A DNA stretch of 33,546 nucleotides from assembly GCA_031422315.1 (NCBI GenBank), contig JANOQN010000060.1:1-33546 (forward strand). The letters run 5' to 3'. The notes under the pieces are model-generated. The model was not told the origin of the DNA. It saw only the letters and a program-made list of their open reading frames with translations, and searched no databases. This document shows positions 7,602 to 15,011 of the stretch, piece after piece (within the stretch, counting starts at the first letter, position 1; each line of letters begins with the position of its first letter). A program made the position numbers and the translations under genes. Origin of the DNA: JANNYA01 sp031422315 (GTDB lineage: Bacteria; Pseudomonadota; Gammaproteobacteria; Xanthomonadales; SZUA-5).

Positions 7602-8714
7602 TTAATCTGTACTTGGGTAGTGCGCGCTGAGCCTTCGCTCCAGCTGCCAGCTTCGATAAAGTGCACGCAATCCGGGCGGCTGACGCCCTTTTGTGCGCTG
7701 ATAGGCGCCGATTTCAAACAGCGTGCGATATTGCCATTGCAGCGTACGGAGTGCCGAGAAAAAGTGCGCATTGCGATCCCAAATGTGAATTGATTCAGCG
7801 CTGGCACCGTTGATTTCAACAATCTCAAGACCAATCCCAGCCCTCAACGCTTGCACATCAGCGAATTTGACATCCATGCGGCCGTAGTGGAAATCTGGCA
7901 AATCCGCCAAAATCGTGTTCACGCGCGCACTAAGCTCAGGCGTAATGTGCGCATGCGCATCGCGAAACACCGCACCTTGGCAGTGGCTCGCGGAAAACAC
8001 CAGTTTGATGCGTTCACCGCTCGGAATTACGCTGTCCCAGCGTGCAGCCCATCGGCTTCGATAAAGATGCTGCAGTTGCCCCGCGCGCGGATCGCGTGCG
8101 ATCAGCTGCGCTAGCGTGTGCGTGCCATCACCCGTCACGGCAGGGCTGAATTTAAATGTCAGCGAGGTAATTTGCCCGTCCTGGCCTGGGCGCTTTACAA
8201 AAAAAATGCCGACTTCCGGCTCATAACTCGCAAGTTTTTGACATAGCACCGAAGCGCCGATCGGATATGCCGCTAGCGCCTCAGTCAATTGCGCTAGCGA
8301 TCTCACCAGCTTGACACCGGCCCCGCGGCAGCCAATGTCCGGCTTACACACCATCGGGAAATGAATCGCTAACGCCGCTGCCTTTAACGCGAGCTGTTCA
8401 GCCTGAAGTGCTGCAGCTTGCTCGTCAATCACCGCACTTGCCCACGGCAAAATTGCATTTGCGCAGTGTCCATGCGCCTGCGCCATAAGTTCACTTTTAC
8501 GCGCGCCGACCAATCCGGCCATAGTCAAATTAGGATTGGCAATCAGCGGCAACGTCAGTGATCGGTGTTTGAGTGACAACCAAAGCCATTGCCAAAGCAC
8601 CGGCCCGTACATAATCCACGCGGGCCAAAATTCAAAAAACGATACGGTGCGTTTTCCGGGCTCAGGCAGTAAATCCCAACGGACATCGGCTTCGCTATTT
8701 TCGCTAGTGCTCAC
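7602..8714 (-). CDS. ATP-grasp ligase of unknown substrate
   Basis: 370-aa protein. The N-terminal part carries an aromatic stretch (FFEFWPAWIMYGPVLWQWLW) and IANPNLTMAGLVGARKSEL. An ATP-grasp domain follows: FPMVCKPDIGCRGAGVKLV binds nucleotide, and LEIVEINGASAESIHIWD near residue 305 is the metal-binding acidic/Asn end. Such proteins are often labelled D-Ala-D-Ala ligase, but the N-terminus and context do not fit cell-wall synthesis. ATP-grasp enzymes usually join a carboxylate to an amine. Placement just before an OlsF-like gene suggests a lipid headgroup or acyl-precursor substrate, which is inference. Start GTG at 8714 has AAGGAA 5 bases upstream. It is the first gene of the minus-strand operon. 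Confidence 0.75.
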   Translation of the reverse strand: MSTSENSEADVRWDLLPEPGKRTVSFFEFWPAWIMYGPVLWQWLWLSLKHRSLTLPLIANPNLTMAGLVGARKSELMAQAHGHCANAILPWASAVIDEQAAALQAEQLALKAAALAIHFPMVCKPDIGCRGAGVKLVRSLAQLTEALAAYPIGASVLCQKLASYEPEVGIFFVKRPGQDGQITSLTFKFSPAVTGDGTHTLAQLIARDPRAGQLQHLYRSRWAARWDSVIPSGERIKLVFSASHCQGAVFRDAHAHITPELSARVNTILADLPDFHYGRMDVKFADVQALRAGIGLEIVEINGASAESIHIWDRNAHFFSALRTLQWQYRTLFEIGAYQRTKGRQPPGLRALYRSWQLERRLSAHYPSTD

Positions 8715-8914
8715 ATAGTTCCTTGAGTTGATTGGTACGATGCCAAAGCAGGAATATGGTTTCCAATTGCCACGACCAGCGGATGTTAGATTGGTAGCCT
8801 CATGCTAGCCAGCACAGACCGCGTCCTCAAGTAGGTTCTTTCGCAGCAATCGAACATAAAGGTCTGCTCATTCAGCTTAATTCAGCAGCGCAAATTAGGT
8901 CGCATGCTGGACAG

Positions 8915-9598
8915 CTATCGCGCTTGCGTGACCTGCCCAAACACGGCAATAAAATGGCAAGCCGAGCCGATAATGACGAACAAATGCCAAATGACGTGCG
9001 AGTAAGGAATGCGCTTGGACATGTAAAAGCCCGCGCCTAGTGTGTAAGCCATGCCACCGGCAAACAGCATAGTCAATGAAAAGCCATCGACCGCTTGCCA
9101 AATGGGTTTTATGGCTAGCAGCACTAGCCAACCCATGGCCAAATAGATGGCAGTCGATAAACCTTTAAATCGGCCGGTATAAAACAGCTTAAACACAATG
9201 CCGACAAGTGCTAAGCCCCAAATTAGCCCAAATAGTGACCAGCCCCAGTTGCCGTAAACATCGTTTTGCAAACTGACTAGCGTAAAGGGCGTGTAAGTGC
9301 CGGCAATCAGCGCAAAAATTGCACAGTGATCAAATACTTTCAAGCGCGCTTTCGCAAGTGGGTGGGTAATCGCGTGATACAGCGTTGAGGCCACCATCAA
9401 TAGCAAAAGCGCGCCGCAAAACACGCTGGCGCTGACCACTTGATAGGTGTTGCCGCGCTGCACAGCGAGCGTAATCATGACTGCGCCGGCACCGACGGTA
9501 ACGAGCGCTGCCAGGCCGTGCGATAGCGCATTGAGCAATTCTTCGCGCAGTGTTGCTGGTTCTTCAAGATGTGCCAAGTGCTGCGCTCGTTCTGACAA
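8915..9598 (-). CDS. trhA: Hemolysin III family (PAQR-like) membrane protein
   Basis: 227-aa protein with seven predicted transmembrane helices. It shows the family's conserved motifs: an early EELLNALSHG, STLYHA after helix 2, FDHCAIF before helix 3, and SHVIWHLFVI in the last helix. The His and Asp residues in these motifs match the predicted metal site of PAQR/YqfA (TrhA) proteins. TrhA has been connected with membrane-lipid homeostasis in E. coli; the hemolysin name is historical. The start appears to be TTG at 9598 because no ATG precedes the conserved N-terminus. It is followed on the other side by about 200 bp without genes. Confidence 0.85.
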   Translation of the reverse strand: MSERAQHLAHLEEPATLREELLNALSHGLAALVTVGAGAVMITLAVQRGNTYQVVSASVFCGALLLLMVASTLYHAITHPLAKARLKVFDHCAIFALIAGTYTPFTLVSLQNDVYGNWGWSLFGLIWGLALVGIVFKLFYTGRFKGLSTAIYLAMGWLVLLAIKPIWQAVDGFSLTMLFAGGMAYTLGAGFYMSKRIPYSHVIWHLFVIIGSACHFIAVFGQVTQAR

Positions 9599-9625
9599 AA
9601 ATGAAGTCTAGCAGCCCTGGGTAAA

Positions 9626-10396
9626 TTAAGGCTCGCGCTTTAGACGCGTGACAATCCAATCCGCCATGTACGCGCCGAGTTCCGCATAGCTGGCTTCATT
9701 CGGGTGATAGCCATCGTCACAGAATTGCGCAGGTGTTGGGTCAAAATCCAACTGCGCGTGAATCGCGAACGGCAAGCGAGAAATGACCCGGTGCGCCATG
9801 CGATCCAAAATTTCCGCGCGCAGGCCCATCACCGCGCGCAGCGGCTCGGGAAGCAGGGGAAACTTCCGCATCGGTGGCAAACCACACAGCAAAACAATGG
9901 CTTCTGGCGAGTGCTGATTCAGTGCTTGCAGCAAGCGCGTTAGCTCACGCCTGAATGTGCGCGTGGTGGTCATTGAAGTAATGTCGTTGACGCCCACCGA
10001 AATTATAATGGCATCAAAACCCACGACATTTTGCGCATGCAACAGCGGAATAAGCCCGTTCACAACTTGCTTGACGTTAAAGCCGCTTTTTCCGAGCGCG
10101 TGCCAGTGAACCGTTGTGCCAAGTCGATTCGCCAGCGCGCAGGCCGTTTGACCAACAAATGCTTTTTCCGTGCTGCTAGCGCCAACACCGGAGACAATTG
10201 AGTCGCCAATACCCAGCAAGCGCACCGCAGGCGCGGCTCTAGCTGATTCTGTACTTGCCGCTGCGGCTGCCAAACCAACGCTTGGCCCATCCGCACCAGC
10301 ATAGCGCCGTGCGGTATGTCGAACCATCAGTGCTTGCGGCACTACAAAAGGAAACGCGGCCCAGAACTTGAGCCGCTGACTTGCCCGATCAGGCAC
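9626..10396 (-). CDS. SGNH/GDSL-type hydrolase, probably membrane-anchored
   Basis: 256-aa protein with the SGNH blocks in order: GIGDSIVSGVG (nucleophile Ser), GKSGFN (Gly), SVGVNDIT (Asn) and DDGYHPNEASY (Asp/His pair). An N-terminal hydrophobic stretch (FWAAFPFVVPQALMV) suggests a membrane anchor or signal, placing the enzyme at the envelope. Family members hydrolyse esters, including acyl and acetyl esters; the substrate is unknown here. The GTG start at 10396 overlaps the stop of the DUF1501 gene by 8 bp, so the two are probably translated together. Its place at the end of a DUF1800-DUF1501 set is unusual enough to note. Confidence 0.8.
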   Translation of the reverse strand: MPDRASQRLKFWAAFPFVVPQALMVRHTARRYAGADGPSVGLAAAAASTESARAAPAVRLLGIGDSIVSGVGASSTEKAFVGQTACALANRLGTTVHWHALGKSGFNVKQVVNGLIPLLHAQNVVGFDAIIISVGVNDITSMTTTRTFRRELTRLLQALNQHSPEAIVLLCGLPPMRKFPLLPEPLRAVMGLRAEILDRMAHRVISRLPFAIHAQLDFDPTPAQFCDDGYHPNEASYAELGAYMADWIVTRLKREP

Positions 10397-11666
10397 GGGT
10401 GAGGAATAGCCCCGCTGTTTTTGCCGCGCTAAAGCCTGGGAAAATAGCCGCCAGCTCGCTAGCGCCTATACCTGCGCGCTTGCTTAGCAGCTCGCTCAGC
10501 ACACTTCGATAATCTGTAGTAACTCGCACATCCCCACCTTCTAGCTGATTGGCCGCCAAGCCTGGCCAGTCAGTATAGACCTGCTTGCCCGCAACGCCAC
10601 CGCCCAGCATAAACATACAGCTGGCTCTTCCATGATCAGTGCCTTGCGAGCCGTTTTGCGCTACCCGGCGGCCAAACTCAGTCATGCTGACCACTGTGAC
10701 GTTTTTCATGCGCGCGCCCAAATCGGTACGAAATGCCGCTAGGCTTTTAGCAAGTTGATCCAGCAGCGCATTCAATTCAGTGGCTTGATTATTGTGCGTG
10801 TCCCAGCCACCCAAATCCAAGGTGGCAACTTCTACGCCGATGCCGGATTTAATCAGCTGCGCCAAATCTTTCAGCTGATTGCCAAAGGAAGTATTTGGGT
10901 ACACCGCCGCATTCTCGACGCTCACACCCGCTGCCGAATTAGCTTGCAATTCACTTACCGCTGCAAACGCGCGATTACCGCTGCTATCGAGCAGCGATGC
11001 GCCAGAGAAGCTAGCCTGCAAACTCTGGCTCAGCTCGGTTTTGCGCGTGCTGCGGGAAGTAATGCCAAAGCTGGCGATGGAACTTAATCCTACGACCGGC
11101 GCGCTGCCAGATAGTGAGCGCGGCAGTGCGCGGCCTAAGCCTAGTGCGCGAAAAGTGGCATCGGTGCTGGCAGCATTGCTGCTCAATAATCGGTTTAACC
11201 AGCCGGTAGTCGGGCCAGATTTTTCTAGCCATGCACGCTCCATAAAATCTTGCGCGTCAAAATGTGAGCGCGAGGGCGTGGTCAAACCGACCGCATGCGC
11301 GATGGCGAGTTCGCCTGCATCCCAGATCGGTTTCAGCGGCGCCAAAGCGGGGTGCAGCGCGTAGCGATTGTCTAAATTAATCGCCGGATTTTGCGCGGCA
11401 TCTGGCTTAGCAATCGCAATGTTGGCGCGATTGACGAAGTAGTTTGGATCCGTAAACGGCACTACGGCATTCAACCCGTCCATCGCGCCACGCAAATAAA
11501 TGACCACCACGGTATCGGTGTTTCGGGCCGTAGCCAGGGTGTTGGCGAACGCGATTTGCGACGTAACGCCAAGCGCAAGCCCGGATAGCCCGGCCAGCTT
11601 GACAAAATCTCGGCGTAGCAGGCCAGCGGCGTTGAGTGAAGCGGTTTTTTTGTCAGCGTGGCGCAT
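10389..11666 (-). CDS. DUF1501 protein (sulfatase-like fold, Tat-type leader)
   Basis: 425-aa protein with a twin-arginine-type leader, LLRRDFVKLAGLSGLALG at about residues 16-33, and a cleavage-like IAFANT. The body contains VVIYLRGAMDGLNAVVPF, TPSRSHFDAQDFME, LDLGGWDTHNNQ and TEFGRRVAQNGSQGTDHGRA, all characteristic of DUF1501. The fold resembles alkaline phosphatase/sulfatase enzymes, but the catalytic role is not established. Secretion via Tat to the periplasm or exterior is likely. DUF1501 genes nearly always follow a DUF1800 gene, as here; a repeat element lies in the 94-bp gap between the two. The stop overlaps the SGNH hydrolase start. Confidence 0.9.
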   Translation of the reverse strand: MRHADKKTASLNAAGLLRRDFVKLAGLSGLALGVTSQIAFANTLATARNTDTVVVIYLRGAMDGLNAVVPFTDPNYFVNRANIAIAKPDAAQNPAINLDNRYALHPALAPLKPIWDAGELAIAHAVGLTTPSRSHFDAQDFMERAWLEKSGPTTGWLNRLLSSNAASTDATFRALGLGRALPRSLSGSAPVVGLSSIASFGITSRSTRKTELSQSLQASFSGASLLDSSGNRAFAAVSELQANSAAGVSVENAAVYPNTSFGNQLKDLAQLIKSGIGVEVATLDLGGWDTHNNQATELNALLDQLAKSLAAFRTDLGARMKNVTVVSMTEFGRRVAQNGSQGTDHGRASCMFMLGGGVAGKQVYTDWPGLAANQLEGGDVRVTTDYRSVLSELLSKRAGIGASELAAIFPGFSAAKTAGLFLTRA

Positions 11667-11707
11667 TTTGAATCTCCTGATTTTGCAGCCGGAATAGAGT
11701 TTGTTTG

Positions 11708-11750
11708 CTCCCCTTTCCCTTGATGGGAGAGGGGTTGGGGGAGAGGGTGG
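11708..11750. repeat. G/C-rich interspersed repeat with internal hairpin, copy 1
   Basis: CCCCTTTCCC (11710-11719) and GGGAGAGGGG (11725-11734) form a hairpin with one mismatch and a TTGAT loop, followed by TTGGGGGAGAGGG. A related element lies in opposite orientation near the right edge (33410-33445). Such elements, reading CCCTCTCCC(C)AACCCCTCTCCC on one strand, are dispersed intergenic repeats in many proteobacterial genomes. This copy sits inside the DUF1800-DUF1501 operon, where it could affect transcript stability. Confidence 0.65.
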
Positions 11751-11760
11751 GTCCGAAATT

Positions 11761-13248
11761 TTATCGATAGGTGAAATAACGAGACGACAGCATCAGCGCC
11801 AGCACTTCATTTGCGCGTGTTGGTAGTTGCTCAGCGGCAATTGGCCGATCACTCAAAGCGCCATTGGCCGCGGTAGCAATCAGGGTGGCACGATCCACCG
11901 CGCTTAAGCCGCGCCGCAAAACGCGCTCGACCATGCTATCAACCAGCGCTTCCGCAGATTTAGACGGGCCAACTAATGCGGCGGCGTTGAGCTTAATACC
12001 GGCATCCAACGTGCCCTCGGCCAGTGCAAACGCGTAGTTCCAGCGGCTGAGCCATGCGGTCGTGTTGATCCAGTAGCCAGTGCTATCTGGATAGCCATTC
12101 GGCGCTGGCCACGCGCAAAATAGCTGGCCCAATTGCTCAAAACGCGTGTTCAATGCGCGCCCGTACGTGCTGCCGGTGAGCGTTGCTTCAGTGACACGCA
12201 GCGCACCAATAATGAACTCATTCGGGCGTTTGATTTTTAAATCGGCAGAGGCTTTGAATTCGACCGAGGCAAAAATAGTCCGCAGCATGGTTTTAACATC
12301 GCCGCCGCTGCGCAAAAAGCTGTTCGCCACTTGTTCGATTAGATTCGCTGGCGGGGCGTCAGAAACAAAACGTTTGACTAGTTTCGTGGCGATAAATTTT
12401 GCCGTTGAGGCATGCTCAGCCAGCATTTTCAATACTTCTTCACCATCTTCAATGCCGCGACCCGCTGCTAATTTGACGCCGAAAACCGTCTTGGCATCGG
12501 TATCGTGGTTGCGCGGGTTGAACGAAAATTGCAGGCTGCCACGGGTAAAACCCCAGCCGGTAAACGCGCGCGCCACTTCTTTCACATCGGCTTCGGTGTA
12601 GCCGCCATCGACGCCTAGAGTGTGCAGCTCCATCAGTTCGCGCGCATAGTTTTCCTGCGGCGCAGATTTGACGTTGACGTAGTTGTCCAAATAAAACTGC
12701 ATTGCCACGCCTTTGGCATTGCCAAACAGCAAATCGCTAAATTTGCCCATGGCGTTTTGGCGAATTGCACGGTCATCCAGCGTTTTTGCGTAGCGTAGGG
12801 TTTGCGAGGCGGGGTGATCGACGCTGAAATGATTGGTCCAAAAATCGACCATGACCTCTTTGAGCTGGCGCTGGCTGTAAAGCTGGCGCAGCACGGTGGC
12901 AAGGCGCAGCTCGCTCAGTACCGCGATATCTTTGTTCTCAGCCGATGGATAAGCCTGCATGAGTTCCGTGCCGGTCATCGCAATCGACTTAAGATTGCTG
13001 GCGATTGCAGTCTCCAGCGCCGCATCATCCAAACGTTCCGGATTAAGCTGCTGCTCGATCAAGGTGTCCAGCCCGCTTAAACTGGCTTTGATGAAATCGG
13101 ACTGGCGAATGCCAAAGCTGGTGCGGTTCAAAAAATGCACGAGCGGATCCGGTGCTTTGAGCGGGGCGGGATCCGGTGCAGCCAAAGCCGCCTTCGCAGG
13201 TGCCATCGCGGATGGCGTTATACGTTCGCGTAGCGTCAATAAACTCAT
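11761..13248 (-). CDS. DUF1800 protein
   Basis: 495-aa protein matching DUF1800: PLVHFLNRTSFGIRQSDF near the N-terminus, MVDFWTNHFSVD, QENYARELMELHTLGVDGGY, EVARAFTGWGF, AKFIATKLVKRFVSD, and FCAWPAPNGYPDS near the C-terminus. The NYARELMELHTLGV and TGWG blocks are diagnostic. Biochemical function is unknown. DUF1800 and DUF1501 are usually encoded as a pair and are thought to act together at or outside the envelope. The ATG at 13248 gives a short leader without a strong signal peptide (MSLLTLRERITPSAMAP). It is the first gene of a minus-strand set with DUF1501 and SGNH hydrolase. Confidence 0.9.
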   Translation of the reverse strand: MSLLTLRERITPSAMAPAKAALAAPDPAPLKAPDPLVHFLNRTSFGIRQSDFIKASLSGLDTLIEQQLNPERLDDAALETAIASNLKSIAMTGTELMQAYPSAENKDIAVLSELRLATVLRQLYSQRQLKEVMVDFWTNHFSVDHPASQTLRYAKTLDDRAIRQNAMGKFSDLLFGNAKGVAMQFYLDNYVNVKSAPQENYARELMELHTLGVDGGYTEADVKEVARAFTGWGFTRGSLQFSFNPRNHDTDAKTVFGVKLAAGRGIEDGEEVLKMLAEHASTAKFIATKLVKRFVSDAPPANLIEQVANSFLRSGGDVKTMLRTIFASVEFKASADLKIKRPNEFIIGALRVTEATLTGSTYGRALNTRFEQLGQLFCAWPAPNGYPDSTGYWINTTAWLSRWNYAFALAEGTLDAGIKLNAAALVGPSKSAEALVDSMVERVLRRGLSAVDRATLIATAANGALSDRPIAAEQLPTRANEVLALMLSSRYFTYR

Positions 13249-13413
13249 AATAAAGCCTCAAAGTGAGTCTAGCCATTAAATCGGGCCGAAAATCCGGCGT
13301 GGTGCGCTGTTTTTGCGCGGTTTAGTTTGCGACAATGAAGCCTAACGCGTTCCCATGTTCGGCGTTGACACGTATTTGACGATTGCCGCGAATTTACGAT
13401 TTTTGGAGATTAT

Positions 13414-13746
13414 ATGAGCCGTTCCTCTATGTTACTTAGCCCGCTGCTGCTGGCAGTCGGCGTCATTTTGTCGACCAGCGCAAGCGCCGATACCTTGCTT
13501 ATCAAGCGCATGCAAAGCGAACAAACATCCGCAGCTCCTCGCCGCGGCGCGACCATGGCGCAAATCGAAGCGCAGTTCGGCGCGCCAACAAAAAAAGCTA
13601 ACGCAGTCGGCAAACCACCGATCACGCGCTGGGATTACCCGGCGTTCTCAGTGTATTTCGAATACAAACATGTCATCGATACCGTTGCCACCAAAGCCAC
13701 CAGTACCGAGATGGGCGCGAAACCGGTCGCGCAGCCAAATCGCTAA
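13414..13746 (+). CDS. Small periplasmic protein of unknown function
   Basis: 110-aa protein with a clear signal peptide (MSRSSMLLSPLLLAVGVILS, cleavage near SASA|DT). The mature part has LIKRMQSE, RRGATMAQIEAQFGAP, PPITRWDYPAFSVYFEYKHVIDTV. The M..IEA.FGAP then W.Y..F.VYFE pattern resembles the small SmpA/BamE-like fold and a conserved family of short exported proteins in Xanthomonadales and relatives. No function is known. A good Shine-Dalgarno (TTTGGAG) precedes the ATG. The stop TAA overlaps an ATG (TAATG) that opens a possible 38-codon frame before the PP2C gene. Confidence 0.8.
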   Translation: MSRSSMLLSPLLLAVGVILSTSASADTLLIKRMQSEQTSAAPRRGATMAQIEAQFGAPTKKANAVGKPPITRWDYPAFSVYFEYKHVIDTVATKATSTEMGAKPVAQPNR

Positions 13747-13862
13747 TGCGGGTGAAAGCAACCTCTATTTTAGGGCTAAGTGATTCCGAACTTAACTTGC
13801 GAACTGCCGCGTTGGGCGGCATGCTCAGCGCTGTTTTTATCGCTATTAGGGTTCGCTTGTGA
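13746..13862 (+). CDS. Possible 38-aa coupled small ORF
   Basis: An ATG overlapping the previous stop (TAATG) opens a 38-codon frame, MRVKATSILGLSDSELNLRT then AALGGMLSAVFIAIRVRL. It ends in TGA at 13860-13862, overlapping the GTG start of the phosphatase gene at 13859. Both junctions are of the coupled type, and the second half could form a short membrane helix. It has no recognised homologue and could be chance. Confidence 0.25.
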   Translation: MRVKATSILGLSDSELNLRTAALGGMLSAVFIAIRVRL

Positions 13863-14575
13863 GTACTGCCAAACCCACCATTGAGTTCGGCCACGGCAGC
13901 CACACTGGTTTGCGACGCGATCACAATGAAGACACTTACTGCGCCGACAGCCAGCTTGGGCTTTGGCTAGTCGCCGACGGTATGGGCGGGCACGATCACG
14001 GTGAAGTCGCCAGCGCACTCGCACGTGATTACGTCAGCCAGCAGTTTGCTGAAGGCAAAACTCTGAGCGAATCAATCGTGATTGCCGATCGCGCAATCAT
14101 GCGCCTTTCCGATGATCGTAAGTCCGAAAGGCCCATGGGCACCACAGTTGTTGCGCTAGTAGTGCGCGACAACGATTTTGAAGTGGCCTGGGTTGGCGAT
14201 AGCCGCGCTTACACTTACGATGGTGCGTTAAAGCAGCTATCGCGTGATCATTCCTACGTGCAAGAGCTAGTCGATACCGGCATGCTGACGCCCGATCAAG
14301 CGAAAACCTCACCGCATCGCAACGTCGTCACTCAAGCCTTGGGGGTAACCTTGCCCGAACAGCTGCGCGTGGAATCGGTGCGCGGCCAGCTCAAGCCTGG
14401 CGCCATGTTCATGCTGTGCAGCGATGGCCTCACGGAAGAAGTCGACGACAGCGAAATCGCCGCCATACTCGCACGCGGATTCTCCGCGCAAGAATCAGTC
14501 GATCACCTGATTTTGGCGGCGCTGGATGGCGGTGGGTCGGATAATGTGACTGTTTTGTTGTTGAAGTGTGGTTAG
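13859..14575 (+). CDS. PP2C-family Ser/Thr protein phosphatase (Stp-like)
   Basis: 238-aa cytoplasmic phosphatase with all PP2C metal-binding motifs in order: GLRRDHNEDTYCAD (residues about 20-33), LVADGMGGHDHGEVAS, GTTVVALVV, AWVGDSRAYTYDG, LSRDHSYVQELVDTGMLTPDQA, MFMLCSDGLTEEVDD, and GGSDNVTVLLL at the C-terminus. It removes phosphate from Ser/Thr residues of protein targets using Mn2+/Mg2+. Start is GTG at 13859 (MSTAKPT). No Hanks-type kinase or FHA protein gene is in the window, although these are its usual partners, so its substrate system lies elsewhere. The length is typical for bacterial single-domain PP2C. Confidence 0.93.
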   Translation: MSTAKPTIEFGHGSHTGLRRDHNEDTYCADSQLGLWLVADGMGGHDHGEVASALARDYVSQQFAEGKTLSESIVIADRAIMRLSDDRKSERPMGTTVVALVVRDNDFEVAWVGDSRAYTYDGALKQLSRDHSYVQELVDTGMLTPDQAKTSPHRNVVTQALGVTLPEQLRVESVRGQLKPGAMFMLCSDGLTEEVDDSEIAAILARGFSAQESVDHLILAALDGGGSDNVTVLLLKCG

Positions 14576-14591
14576 AGAAGCCTGACGATTT

Positions 14592-15011
14592 ATGCAAGAA
14601 AACAAGATACTCAACCTTTGGCAACAGGCCATAGATTTCGATGCAGTTGTAACCGAGATAGGCTGCCTGCATGGACGCAACTGCATATACATTGATGAGT
14701 TTGGCTTTGATGAGAATAGCGGAACTGTCCACATGATCGGCGAAGTTAGCGGTTCAAACTGCAAGCCGGTACTTCTAGAAACATGGTGTGCGTACAAACT
14801 TCAATTCACCGGCGTTTTGGCGGTACAACATACTGATTTGGACGAATGGACGTGGCGCAGTAGCTCTTGTTTTGACCGCGTAATCAAATCTGATTGGCTG
14901 GCTAGTTTCGGTGAGTCAGTCGCTTCTCAAAGCACGCATTTTCTCGTTCAAACCTACGATGACGTTTACGATATTGTTGCCAAGGACTTTACGTTTCGGG
15001 CCGGCAAGTGA
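14592..15011 (+). CDS. Hypothetical 139-aa cytoplasmic protein
   Basis: No family recognised. The protein is acidic and soluble, with no signal or membrane segment: ILNLWQQAIDFDAVVTEIG, FGFDENSGTVHMIGEVSGS, CFDRVIKSDWLASF, and a C-terminal HFLVQTYDDVYDIVAKDFTF. The final motif (LQTYDD.Y...A..F) recalls some small immunity-type proteins of polymorphic toxin systems, but no toxin is nearby. Its base composition looks more A+T-rich than the flanking genes, which may indicate acquisition. The end overlaps the gamma-glutamyltransferase start as GTGA, so the two would be translationally coupled. Confidence 0.55.
   Translation: MQENKILNLWQQAIDFDAVVTEIGCLHGRNCIYIDEFGFDENSGTVHMIGEVSGSNCKPVLLETWCAYKLQFTGVLAVQHTDLDEWTWRSSSCFDRVIKSDWLASFGESVASQSTHFLVQTYDDVYDIVAKDFTFRAGK

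Noticed and set aside
7602..8714. D-alanine-D-alanine ligase (Ddl)
   Set aside because: Only the ATP-grasp fold is shared. The aromatic N-terminus and lipid-gene context differ, and no mur or fts gene is nearby.
8719..8914. tRNA or other RNA gene between the ATP-grasp and hemolysin III genes
   Set aside because: No cloverleaf, T-loop sequence or stable hairpin could be found; the stretch appears to be plain intergenic DNA.
12146..12601. 151-codon open frame on the plus strand inside the DUF1800 gene
   Set aside because: It is a shadow of conserved DUF1800 codons and shows no ribosome site or domain.
13365..13413. Sigma-70 promoter with TTGACA at 13365-13370 before the small periplasmic gene
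   Set aside because: The -35 match is good, but no acceptable -10 hexamer lies at 16-18 bp.
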